From an uncultured Mucispirillum sp. (GTDB lineage: Bacteria; Chrysiogenota; Deferribacteres; Deferribacterales; Mucispirillaceae), in NCBI GenBank assembly GCA_944325215.1, contig CALUZC010000001.1, positions 1 to 64,000 of the forward strand: a DNA stretch of 64,000 nucleotides. The letters run 5' to 3'. This document shows, piece after piece, positions 36,937 through 45,164 of the stretch; position 1 is the first letter of the stretch; each line of letters starts with the position of its first letter. The position numbers and the translations under genes were made by a program. The notes beneath the pieces were generated by a model. The model saw only the letters and a program-made list of their open reading frames with translations, was not told where the DNA came from and ran no database searches.

Positions 36937-37719
36937 CTAATATTTTTTAATAATATCTTCACCAAACCATTTTATTGAGATTTTAGAAGCTGTGCCATCA
37001 TCAATAAGTTCATCAATCGCTTTTTCAACTTTTGTTTTTAATTCATCGTTTCCTTTTTTAAATGCAATTGCATAAAACTCTTCGTTAAAGTAATCATTTG
37101 ATACCTTATATGCACCAGTTTTTTTATTAAGCATATATCTTGCTACAACTTCGTCCATAATAACGGCATCAATTCTACCTACATCTAAATCCTGTAATGC
37201 TAAAACGTTATTATCATAAGTAGCTTTATTTACTTTCTCATTAATAGGGTCTTTTTCTAGTGCCTGCACAGCAGTAGAGCCAGTTTGGAGCCCAACATTT
37301 TTACCTTCTAAATCAGCCTTTGTGTTAATTGGAGAATCAGCAGTTGTAATGATTACCATTTTATTTGCTAAATATGGTTTTGATAAAGCCATAGCTTCCT
37401 GTCTTTCAGGGCTTACGCTTAAACCGTTCCAAATACATGTAATTTTACCAGAATTTAATTCTAATTCTTTAGTACCCCAGTCAATAGGCTGCAACACAAG
37501 TTCCATATTAAGCTTTTTAGTAACTTCTTTTGCTAAATCTATATCAAAACCTACGATTTCGTTGTTATCGCCACGAAAACCCATAGGTGGAAAACTATCA
37601 TCTAATCCCATAATTAATTGAGCCTGCCCAGAAGCAGAATTATTATCTGTTTGATTTTTTTTGCACCCAAAAGAAAGGGCAGAAAGTAATACAGTAATGA
37701 AAATAAGCAGTTTTTTCAT
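36937..37719 (-). CDS. Amino-acid ABC transporter solute-binding lipoprotein
   Basis: 260 residues with a lipoprotein signal (LSALSFGCKK; lipid-Cys at about 19). The periplasmic binding protein class 3 pattern includes IMGLDDSFPPMGFRGDNNEIVGFDIDLAKEV, NGLSVSPERQEAMALSKPYL, LQTGSTAVQAL and DAVIMDEVVARYM. It is the first gene of the operon binding protein-permease-ATPase-ybaK. The ligand is a polar amino acid; cystine or a related one is suggested weakly by the tRNA-Cys editing partner. Confidence 0.92.
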   Translation of the reverse strand: MKKLLIFITVLLSALSFGCKKNQTDNNSASGQAQLIMGLDDSFPPMGFRGDNNEIVGFDIDLAKEVTKKLNMELVLQPIDWGTKELELNSGKITCIWNGLSVSPERQEAMALSKPYLANKMVIITTADSPINTKADLEGKNVGLQTGSTAVQALEKDPINEKVNKATYDNNVLALQDLDVGRIDAVIMDEVVARYMLNKKTGAYKVSNDYFNEEFYAIAFKKGNDELKTKVEKAIDELIDDGTASKISIKWFGEDIIKKY

Positions 37720-37930
37720 CTCTCACCTTTTTTATAAATATTCTTGTTTGCATACTTTATCATATTATATAAAAAAATCAATGAATAATTTATATTTATA
37801 AGTAAGTAATATGGTATTTACCGTGACTACAGTGTATTTTTAATTCTAAACTGGGAATTAAAAATAAAATATAATTGTATTAATATGATAATTCTGCTAT
37901 ATATAGAAAAAATATAAATTAGGTGATAAT

Positions 37931-38551
37931 ATGATAGATATGCAAAGTATAAAACTTTTAATGGCAGGAAGAGCAGGGGTTTATGGCTTACTTGCTGATA
38001 TTTTTACAGCACCAACAGATAGTGATAATATATATAATTTATGTAAATATTTGTATGATTTAACAGAATCAGTAGAAGTAATAGATGAGCAGGAAGAAAT
38101 TATACAAGGCTTTAAAGGGCTTGCAACATGGTATAAAAATTCCCAGCAAATTGAAAGTTCTTGGATAGAAGCCAAATTAAAAGAAGAATTTAATTTTATT
38201 TTTAAAAACCCAGCAGGTTCCATAGGGATAGTTTTTCCTAATACTGAAAATATTGATGAAGTATATAATAAGTATGGATATACACCAGAATTTAAAAGTG
38301 GCGGCATAAATGAAATATTGTCTTTTATGAGCCATATGGCAATAGAAACAGCAAAACAGGATAATATAGAGCAGGTTTCAGAATATGCAAAAGCCCAGCT
38401 TTTATTTCTAGATACATATGTAATGCCTTATATTTCAGGTTTTTGTGAAGCATTATATGAAGTATGCCCAAGTTATGGAATATTTCAATATATAGCTGTA
38501 ATACTTCATGGTTACTTAATGCTTGACGAACCTACACTAAAATATTTTTAA
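37931..38551 (+). CDS. TorD/DmsD-family chaperone
   Basis: 206-residue helical protein. The pattern RAGVYGLLADIFTAPTDSDNIYNLCKYLYDL, then EEFNFIFKNPAGSIGIVFPNT, and PYISGFCEALYEVCPSYGIFQY fits the TorD family of chaperones. These bind Tat signal peptides and apo-molybdoenzymes in the cytoplasm before export. AGGTGAT precedes the ATG. The target is unknown; the only Mo-enzyme in the window is at 52,992-55,541. Its 3' end overlaps the TAXI gene end by four bases (convergent). Confidence 0.72.
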   Translation: MIDMQSIKLLMAGRAGVYGLLADIFTAPTDSDNIYNLCKYLYDLTESVEVIDEQEEIIQGFKGLATWYKNSQQIESSWIEAKLKEEFNFIFKNPAGSIGIVFPNTENIDEVYNKYGYTPEFKSGGINEILSFMSHMAIETAKQDNIEQVSEYAKAQLLFLDTYVMPYISGFCEALYEVCPSYGIFQYIAVILHGYLMLDEPTLKYF

Positions 38552-39513
38552 TTTATAAGCCCTTTATCCATATAGTAACGCATAGCACCAGGGTGAATTG
38601 GTGCTGTGTTATACTGGAGCATTTCTTTTATATTCATATCTTTAAAAGCAGGGTGCAGCCTTTTTAAAATGCTTAGATTTTCAACAATTTCTTTTGCTAT
38701 AATATAGGCTGCATAGTTTGATGTTTTACTTGATGTTACAAGGGTTGTCATTACACTAATTGTTTTTGTATTATTAGGATTTAATGCTTTTGGATATATT
38801 GATTTTGGTTGTGTAGTAATTTTATACTGTGGATATTCTAAAAACAACTTATTAACTCCTGTAATATCAATAAACCTAACAGGTGTAGTCTCTGTCAGCA
38901 GTTTTATGGTATTAAGTGGCACAATGGAAGTTATAAAGAAGCCATCAATTCTTCCGTCCTGCATTTTAACAACAATATCTTGTAGAGAAGTGCTTGTATT
39001 ATCAAAATATACAGTATAGTTATCAAGCCCATATGAGCTTAATATTTTTTGGCTGTTTAAGTAGGTGCCTTCTCCAAATAACCCAAGATTTATCTTTTTA
39101 CCTTTTATATCTACTAATGTTTTTATTTTAGAAGCTTCTCTTGCAATAAACTGGATATATTCAGGGCTAAGGCTTATAATGGAACGTAAATCATATTGTG
39201 GCATACCTTCCCATTCTCCAAGCCCTTTGTATGCTCTATACTGAACATCAGCAGAAACAACTCCAAGCATTAAATCTCCATTTATAACATTATCAATATT
39301 ATAAACATCGCCTTCGGTATTTTTTACATTTGGCTGCAATTTATGAATTTTCGAATTTATATTTAATATTTTACCAATGGATATACCAATAGGGTATAAG
39401 CCACTTTTATTGTCACCAGTGCCGATATTTACAGGTATAACTTTATTCTGTGCAAAGCATGTAAATGCCGAAAAAAATACAATTAAAAAAGTGATATAAA
39501 ATAATTTTTTCAT
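38548..39513 (-). CDS. TAXI-family TRAP transporter binding protein
   Basis: 321 residues with a Sec signal (MKKLFYITFLIVFFSAFTCFA). The TAXI pattern is visible: VNIGTGDNKSGLYPIGISIGKIL, GVVSADVQYRAYKGLGEWEG, LRSIISLSPEYIQFIAREASKIKTLVDIKGK and PIHPGAMRYYMDKGL. These bind organic acids such as glutamate or 2-oxoglutarate for TRAP transport. No dctQ/dctM membrane genes are adjacent, so the partner is elsewhere. Confidence 0.85.
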   Translation of the reverse strand: MKKLFYITFLIVFFSAFTCFAQNKVIPVNIGTGDNKSGLYPIGISIGKILNINSKIHKLQPNVKNTEGDVYNIDNVINGDLMLGVVSADVQYRAYKGLGEWEGMPQYDLRSIISLSPEYIQFIAREASKIKTLVDIKGKKINLGLFGEGTYLNSQKILSSYGLDNYTVYFDNTSTSLQDIVVKMQDGRIDGFFITSIVPLNTIKLLTETTPVRFIDITGVNKLFLEYPQYKITTQPKSIYPKALNPNNTKTISVMTTLVTSSKTSNYAAYIIAKEIVENLSILKRLHPAFKDMNIKEMLQYNTAPIHPGAMRYYMDKGLIN

Positions 39514-39629
39514 ACTATCTCCGTGTATATTATATGAAATATCCTTATGAAAATCAAGAATTATTAATTTTACTTGAGATTTTTGGTAAATTTAATATAA
39601 TAACTACCATATTTATATAAAGGTGTATT

Positions 39630-40685
39630 ATGGGTTCAGATATTTTACCAAAAGCAGTCAAATATGAAAACGGACAGTTAATTTTTTTAGACCAGACAAA
39701 GCTTCCATTGGAGCTTATTTATGAGAAACAGGAAACATTAGAGCAGGTATATAATTCTATTAAAACATTAAAAGTTCGTGGTGCCCCTGCAATAGGTATA
39801 GCTGGTGCTTTTGGGCTTTTAATCTCTATGAAAAACCATATAAATAATTCGGTTGATGAATTTATTAAAATGCTAAAATCAAATGGTGAATATTTAATAT
39901 CATCTCGTCCTACTGCTGTAAATTTATCCTGGGCAGTAAATAGAATAATAAAAAAGGCAGAAAGTGTTGAAGCACATACTTCAGAAGAATTATATAAAAT
40001 TATAGAGCAGGAAGCAGTATATATTTTTGAAGAAGATAAAAAAATATGCCAAAATATAGGCGAATATGGGCAGGATTTAATATGTGATGGTATGGGTATA
40101 CTTACTCACTGCAATGCTGGAGCATTAGCAGTATCAGAACTTGGCACAGCTTTAGCACCAATTTATAAAGCACTAGATAATGGCAAAAAATTTAAAGTAT
40201 ATGCTGATGAAACAAGACCACTTTTACAAGGGGCAAGGCTTACAAGTTACGAGTTATATTCTGCAGGGGTAGATGTAACATTAATATGTGATAATATGGC
40301 AGCTTATGCTATGAGTAAAGGTCTAATTAATATGGTAATAGTAGGCTGTGACAGGGTGGCAGCCAATGGTGATACTGCCAATAAAATAGGCACAATGAAT
40401 GTGGCAATATTAGCAAAGTATTTTAATATTCCTTTTTATGTTGCCTGCCCATCATCGACATATGATAATATGACATTAACAGGAAAAGATATTATAATAG
40501 AAGAAAGAGATAAAAAAGAAGTTACTCATTTTTCTTCATGCCAAACGGCCCCTGAAAATGTTAATGTTTTAAACCCTGCATTTGATGTTACACCAAATGA
40601 ATTAATAACAGGTTTTATTACAGAATATGGTATAATAAAGCCGCCTTTTATTGTTAATTTGGAAAAAATACTAAATAATAGGTAG
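39630..40685 (+). CDS. mtnA: 5-methylthioribose-1-phosphate isomerase
   Basis: 351 residues. MtnA isomerises methylthioribose-1-phosphate (and 5-deoxyribose-1-phosphate) to the ribulose form. Motifs: LKVRGAPAIGIAGAFGL, THCNAGALA (catalytic Cys), ADETRPLLQGARLTSYEL, and CDRVAANGDTANKIGT (catalytic Asp). It starts at ATG with AAAGGTG upstream. A class II aldolase starts four bases after the stop; together they resemble the DHAP shunt of S-adenosylmethionine by-product salvage. Confidence 0.94.
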   Translation: MGSDILPKAVKYENGQLIFLDQTKLPLELIYEKQETLEQVYNSIKTLKVRGAPAIGIAGAFGLLISMKNHINNSVDEFIKMLKSNGEYLISSRPTAVNLSWAVNRIIKKAESVEAHTSEELYKIIEQEAVYIFEEDKKICQNIGEYGQDLICDGMGILTHCNAGALAVSELGTALAPIYKALDNGKKFKVYADETRPLLQGARLTSYELYSAGVDVTLICDNMAAYAMSKGLINMVIVGCDRVAANGDTANKIGTMNVAILAKYFNIPFYVACPSSTYDNMTLTGKDIIIEERDKKEVTHFSSCQTAPENVNVLNPAFDVTPNELITGFITEYGIIKPPFIVNLEKILNNR

Positions 40686-40689
40686 TAAT

Positions 40690-41277
40690 ATGATAGAAAA
40701 ATATAAGCAGGATATATGTGAAATAGGCAGAAGGCTATATAATAGGGAGCTTGTTGCTGCAAACGATGGCAATATATCTATAAAAGTAGATGAAAATAAA
40801 CTGCTGATAACACCTACTATGATGAGTAAAGGATATATGGTAGAAGATGATATAATTTTAATAGATTATTATGGTAATGTTCTAATGGGAAGTAAAAAGC
40901 CATCATCAGAATATTTGCTTCACACAACAGTTTATAAAAACAGGCAGGATATAAATGCAATAGTTCATGCTCACCCAGTAACAGCATCAGCTTTTGCAGT
41001 ATGCTCTCGCCCTGTAGATATGAGATATATGCCTGAAGCTATTATGAGCCTTGGAGTATTCCCTGTGGCAGAATATGCTCGGCCTGGCACAAAAGAATTA
41101 GCATTATCTATTATGCCATATATTAATAACCATAATGGCTGCTTACTTTCAAACCATGGGGCAGTGTGCTGGTCAAAAGATGTATACTCTGCATATTATC
41201 TTATGGAGCAGCTTGAATTTTACTGCAAAACATCGCTAATAGCAGAGCAAATAGGCAGCCCAAAAATTATCCCTTAA
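40690..41277 (+). CDS. Class II aldolase, probable DHAP-shunt aldolase
   Basis: 195 residues of the class II aldolase/adducin family (FucA/AraD/MtnB). Features: DGNISIKVDENKLLITPTMMSKGYM, SSEYLLHTTVYKNRQDINAIVHAHPVTASAF (Zn ligands in HAHP), and SNHGAVCWSKD (third Zn His). With mtnA directly upstream it would cleave methylthio- or deoxy-ribulose-1-phosphate to DHAP and an aldehyde (Ald2-type). The alternative is MtnB dehydratase of the classical Met salvage; no mtnC/D/E genes are nearby, favouring the aldolase. It overlaps the convergent TorD-like gene by 11 bases. Confidence 0.82.
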   Translation: MIEKYKQDICEIGRRLYNRELVAANDGNISIKVDENKLLITPTMMSKGYMVEDDIILIDYYGNVLMGSKKPSSEYLLHTTVYKNRQDINAIVHAHPVTASAFAVCSRPVDMRYMPEAIMSLGVFPVAEYARPGTKELALSIMPYINNHNGCLLSNHGAVCWSKDVYSAYYLMEQLEFYCKTSLIAEQIGSPKIIP

Positions 41278-41986
41278 CTGCTTTTAAAAATTCTTCAGTT
41301 AACGTTTTATCATACTTTATAAATTCATTCATAATACCAGCAACTGCATAGTATAGGTTATTATCTATTTGAGTAATTTGTTCTTTTAAATGGACTGTAA
41401 ATTCATTTACCCATGTTAAAAGATGGGCTTGTAGAAAATTATACTGTTCTTGCAGCAGGTTTGCCACATTATCATAATTTTCTTCTTCTAAAAATTTAAT
41501 TAATAACGCATTTAGCTGCTGCATATAAAGCATTTCAATACTAATATGGTCTGCAGGAAGTGTATTTTCTTCAGGTGGTATAAAGTTATTTACTTCATAT
41601 ATATTTATAACTTTATCTTTTTCTCTTATTTGCATATTATTGCTAAATAAATATTCTGAAGCAGTGCAAGGGATAGCATAAACACTATCAAGAAAAAGTT
41701 CTGTAAAAATATCTTGTTGTAATTCAAGTAAATCTTCAATACTGTCTTCATCAAGGCTTTGTTCGTATGAGTTATAATTTTTTAACACGTTAATGGATAT
41801 ACTGTAATCATTTGTAAGAATATGTTTTTTAAGTTCTTCAAAATAGGGAATAAGTCTGGCTGTTGAACCAATAAAGCTGGTATCTGGATACATATTAAAC
41901 ACTTTGAAAAAATAATGGTAGAAGTTAGTTTTTATAACACCTGCTGAGTGCATATTATCTTTTAAAGTATTACTTATGTTGTTCAT
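41267..41986 (-). CDS. TorD-like chaperone
   Basis: 239-residue helical protein of the extended TorD family: TNFYHYFFKVFNMYPDTSFIGS, LQQDIFTELFLDSVYAIPCTASEYLFS, HISIEMLYMQQLNALLIKFLEEENYDNVAN and ILMEFIKYDKTLTEEF-like end. It shows the same layout as the protein at 57,553-58,266 (ISVEMLYMQKLSDLI), so they are paralogues. Such proteins handle maturation of Mo-enzymes or other Tat substrates; the client is unknown. Confidence 0.75.
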   Translation of the reverse strand: MNNISNTLKDNMHSAGVIKTNFYHYFFKVFNMYPDTSFIGSTARLIPYFEELKKHILTNDYSISINVLKNYNSYEQSLDEDSIEDLLELQQDIFTELFLDSVYAIPCTASEYLFSNNMQIREKDKVINIYEVNNFIPPEENTLPADHISIEMLYMQQLNALLIKFLEEENYDNVANLLQEQYNFLQAHLLTWVNEFTVHLKEQITQIDNNLYYAVAGIMNEFIKYDKTLTEEFLKAVKG

Positions 41987-42100
41987 TTTTCACCTCTAAA
42001 AACTACTACTTTTTTTATTATAGCAAAATATTTATAATTATCTAGCTTTTTTTATTAATATGATTTATTCTAGTTGTATATTATGTATTATTGGTGTCAA

Positions 42101-42892
42101 ATGTTAAAAATTGGATTTATGGATTATGCAAATGTCTACCCTATATTTTATTATTTACTGCAGGATAAAAATATAGAGTATATAAAAGGTGTGCCTGCAG
42201 AACTAAATAAGGCAATGCGTGAAGGCAGGATAGATTTATCTCCAGCTTCTAGTATTGAGTTTGCAAGAAATCATGCATTATATAATGTTCATAATAAAAT
42301 ATGTGTTTCATCTATTGGGCCAGTTAAAAGTGTAAACCTTTATAGTAAGTATAAAATAGAAGATTTGCAGGGTAAGAAAATATATTTTACAAAGGATTCT
42401 AATACATCTACAGTTTTATGCAGAATAGTGCTTGAAAAATTTTATAATCTTCAAGTTACTTATACATCAAATGAAAGTGAGGCTGATGCATTTTTATTAA
42501 TAGGTGATAAAGCACTTTTTGCATATTATAACTCACCTTCGCCATATGTAATAGATTTAGGTGAGCAGTGGTATAAATTTACGAAACTTCCTTTTGTTTT
42601 TGCTTTATGGATAATTAGTAAAAAAGCAATAGAAGATGAATATTATAGTTCATTAGTGCAAAATATTACGAAATATGGGGAGCTTTTTCCAAAAGATATT
42701 TCAAAACTTGCACCAAAATATATAGAGCAGGGTTTTACTTTGGAGCAAATTGAGGATTATTGGAATACCATAGTTTATAGCATTACAGATGACCATAGAA
42801 AAGGGCTTTCACTTTTTTATAACCTTGCCTATGAACTAGGGGAAACAAAAGATAATGGTGCAGATTTTATTGATGCAGCATTTATAAAATAG
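42101..42892 (+). CDS. mqnA: Chorismate dehydratase MqnA (futalosine pathway)
   Basis: 263 residues. MqnA turns chorismate into 3-[(1-carboxyvinyl)oxy]benzoate, the first step of futalosine menaquinone synthesis. The N-terminus LKIGFMDYANVYPIFYYLL, GVPAELNKAMREGRIDLSPASSIEFARN and the KSVNLYSKYKIEDLQGKKIYFTKDSNTS region are typical. The ATG at 42101 with GGTG upstream is preferred over an upstream ATG (42074) in poor context. It implies menaquinone as the respiratory quinone. No other mqn gene is in the window. Confidence 0.87.
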   Translation: MLKIGFMDYANVYPIFYYLLQDKNIEYIKGVPAELNKAMREGRIDLSPASSIEFARNHALYNVHNKICVSSIGPVKSVNLYSKYKIEDLQGKKIYFTKDSNTSTVLCRIVLEKFYNLQVTYTSNESEADAFLLIGDKALFAYYNSPSPYVIDLGEQWYKFTKLPFVFALWIISKKAIEDEYYSSLVQNITKYGELFPKDISKLAPKYIEQGFTLEQIEDYWNTIVYSITDDHRKGLSLFYNLAYELGETKDNGADFIDAAFIK

Positions 42893-42894
42893 TG

Positions 42895-43323
42895 TTATGA
42901 TTTATTTTTCTTAGTAAAATCAGCCCTAACAATAACAGCCTGTTTTTTTTCTTTTGGTTTATTATGCATATTTGGGTTTGTGTTTATTCTAAGGACATTT
43001 TCCTCGTTGCTTTCATAATATGGAAAATTAAAAATACATAAAGGCTTATGCAGGTCATTTAAAACTGCATCTACTGCTTCATAAGGTATAAACACATTTT
43101 CCCATACACCGTTAAAACGAAGTTTAGCAAAAATATACTCATCTTCCATTTTAAAATCAGAGCAGGAAGCAGAGCCTATGGCAAGAACAATCCCATTATT
43201 TTTTTCACTGTTTATAAGCCCACGTTCTCCCACAATAAGTTTTGGGTGGGGCAGGGAGTGTATATATATTTTCCCATATTCTTCCATAGCAGCAGAAATT
43301 ACTGTTTTTTTAAGTTTATTCAT
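42895..43323 (-). CDS. SspB-like (ClpXP adaptor family) protein
   Basis: 142 residues. The region GIVLAIGSASCSDFKMEDEYIFAKLRFNGVWENVFIPYEAVDAV fits the SspB fold pattern (L-N-x-S..., aRFgG.....vP..AV.aI), and the C-terminal tail KKQAVIVRADFTKKNKS could be the ClpX-binding tail. SspB delivers ssrA-tagged proteins to ClpXP in Proteobacteria. The N-terminal part is more diverged, so the family assignment is moderate. It begins 10 bases after the OppD-type gene stop and is probably cotranscribed. Confidence 0.6.
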   Translation of the reverse strand: MNKLKKTVISAAMEEYGKIYIHSLPHPKLIVGERGLINSEKNNGIVLAIGSASCSDFKMEDEYIFAKLRFNGVWENVFIPYEAVDAVLNDLHKPLCIFNFPYYESNEENVLRINTNPNMHNKPKEKKQAVIVRADFTKKNKS

Positions 43324-43333
43324 AGGCTAATCC

Positions 43334-44275
43334 TTATGTATTTGGATTGTGGCATTTATATCCATTACTAAATACTGGTTTTTTATTACAGCAAACATCT
43401 ATACTGTTATCACACCTATCGGCAAAAATACATTTTTCATTATATAAAAAATTATTTTTTTTAATAAAACCTTTTATGGTAGTTAATTCGCCCTTGTTAC
43501 CAATTTGAGCTATACATTTTTTTAATGCATTAGTATATGGGTGTTTTTCTTTACCATCAATTAAATCTTTTGATGATACTATTTCCATTAATTCCCCAGA
43601 ATAAAGCACAGCTATATTATTACAAATTGAAGCAAGTAGTGCCATATCATGTGAAATAAAAAGGGTAGTTAAATTCCGTTCTTTATTTAGCTTTTGTATT
43701 AGGTTGATGATTTGTGCTTGTATTGTAACATCTAAAGCAGTGGTTGGTTCATCAGCTATTAATAGTTCAGGGTTTGTAGCAAGTGCCATAGCTATCATAA
43801 CACGCTGGTTCATTCCACCTGAAAGCTGGTGTGGGTAATTATTAAGCCTTTCTTCTGGCATATCAATTTCCACATCTTTTAAAAGTGATACTGCCATATT
43901 ATAAGCATCAGACTTACTTATGTTTTTATTATGCAGCTTTATTGTTTCTATTAAATGCCTGCCAATTGTCATTACTGGGTTTAGGGAGCTAAGTGGGTTT
44001 TGAAAAATCATTGATACTTTTTTACCACGAATAAGTTTAAAACTGTTTTTGTCATTAGTATTAATGCCATCAACAATAATTTCTCCACCTGTTTTATAAA
44101 TGGGTTCTTTATTTAACCCTAATATACATTTAGCAAAAACACTTTTACCAGAGCCAGATTCTCCAGCTAACCCAAAGATTTCACCTTTATTAATATGCAG
44201 CGAAAAATCTCTTAATATATAAAAATTTTCTTTATAAGATTTTAATTCAACTGTTAAATTATTAACTTGTAACAT
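43334..44275 (-). CDS. Orphan peptide ABC transporter ATPase (OppD/DppD)
   Basis: 313 residues. Walker [10 protein letters not shown], signature [15 protein letters not shown], Walker [15 protein letters not shown], and the C-terminal oligopeptide/dipeptide Cys-containing segment [18 protein letters not shown]. The family is peptide, Ni or similar ABC import. No permease or binding-protein gene is adjacent, so it is separated from its partners or works with ones elsewhere. It is followed by the SspB-like gene. Confidence 0.88.
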   Translation of the reverse strand: MLQVNNLTVELKSYKENFYILRDFSLHINKGEIFGLAGESGSGKSVFAKCILGLNKEPIYKTGGEIIVDGINTNDKNSFKLIRGKKVSMIFQNPLSSLNPVMTIGRHLIETIKLHNKNISKSDAYNMAVSLLKDVEIDMPEERLNNYPHQLSGGMNQRVMIAMALATNPELLIADEPTTALDVTIQAQIINLIQKLNKERNLTTLFISHDMALLASICNNIAVLYSGELMEIVSSKDLIDGKEKHPYTNALKKCIAQIGNKGELTTIKGFIKKNNFLYNEKCIFADRCDNSIDVCCNKKPVFSNGYKCHNPNT

Positions 44276-44493
44276 ATAATACCCTATATTTAATAAATAT
44301 TATTATAAATATAAGCTTAGAAATTGCAAGATAATATTTATATTAATTTATAAGAGATAATTTTTAAATAATATAGTTAAAAATTACACATAAGGCATAT
44401 TTGCAATATATTAATGCATTATGAATATAGTGTTTAGTATGTGTATAGGTAATATTACTTATATGTAATACTATGATTGATAGTTAGTGGAAT

Positions 44494-44525
44494 AACAAGC
44501 ACTTTTAATGATTTAAAAGTGCTTG
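44494..44525 (-). terminator. Hairpin terminator after the first A/B cassette
   Basis: A 14-bp perfect stem (44494-44507 with 44512-44525, loop 4) stands eight bases after the stop of the B gene. It has few T residues after it, so termination may be partial. The second cassette has an unrelated hairpin (47019-47045). Confidence 0.75.
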
Positions 44526-44532
44526 TGTGATT

Positions 44533-45144
44533 TTATAAAGTAATAATATTTCCCATTGGTATCATGTTATTTTTTATTATTATATTGCTATCATTCCATG
44601 GAGAATTGTTTGATACATAAATACCTTTATTATATAAGCCAATTGTATTTAATGATGATAGTAACTTTTCTTCATTAATTGATACAGTGCTATTATTTTG
44701 AATATTAGCATATGCTTCACTTACATATAAAAATGCATCACGAACTTTCCATGCTTTCATATCAAGGCAGGTTATATCATAATCAAATGGGATTATTGAA
44801 CCAAGTGATAATAATAATTTTTGTAAGTTATTATTAGATATTACTTTACTTGATATGTTCGCATTTAATGTATGGCTGTATACATATACATTTTCAACTC
44901 TTGTGTTAGTTAGTAATTTATTTACTTGGTTAATATTTTCACTTACTAAAAATACATTGTATGGTTTTGTAGTATAATCTACCATATTTGATGATATAAC
45001 ATTTTCTGATGTTGTAACTTGTAATGGCAAGTTTGTTTGTAATATCTTTATTCCTGCTAATGCTGATATGCCTAATGCGCTATATTTTAAAAAATTTCTT
45101 CTTGTGGTTTCTGTTGTTTCTAAATTATTTAATGTAATATCCAT
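44533..45144 (-). CDS. Tat-signal protein B, cassette copy 1
   Basis: 203 residues. A 14-residue N-region leads into a twin-arginine signal, TRRNFLKYSALGISALAG, so it should be exported folded. The mature part (about 35-203) has no cofactor or enzyme motif I recognise; it is Asn/Ser/Leu-rich with mixed helices and strands and one Cys (DITCLDMKAWKVRDAF). It starts 20 bases after gene A and shares its promoter. It is almost identical to the second copy at 47,096-47,707, differing mainly in the signal and the last ~40 residues. Function unknown. Confidence 0.8.
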   Translation of the reverse strand: MDITLNNLETTETTRRNFLKYSALGISALAGIKILQTNLPLQVTTSENVISSNMVDYTTKPYNVFLVSENINQVNKLLTNTRVENVYVYSHTLNANISSKVISNNNLQKLLLSLGSIIPFDYDITCLDMKAWKVRDAFLYVSEAYANIQNNSTVSINEEKLLSSLNTIGLYNKGIYVSNNSPWNDSNIIIKNNMIPMGNIITL

Positions 45145-45164
45145 ATTTTTTTACTCCCTAATAA

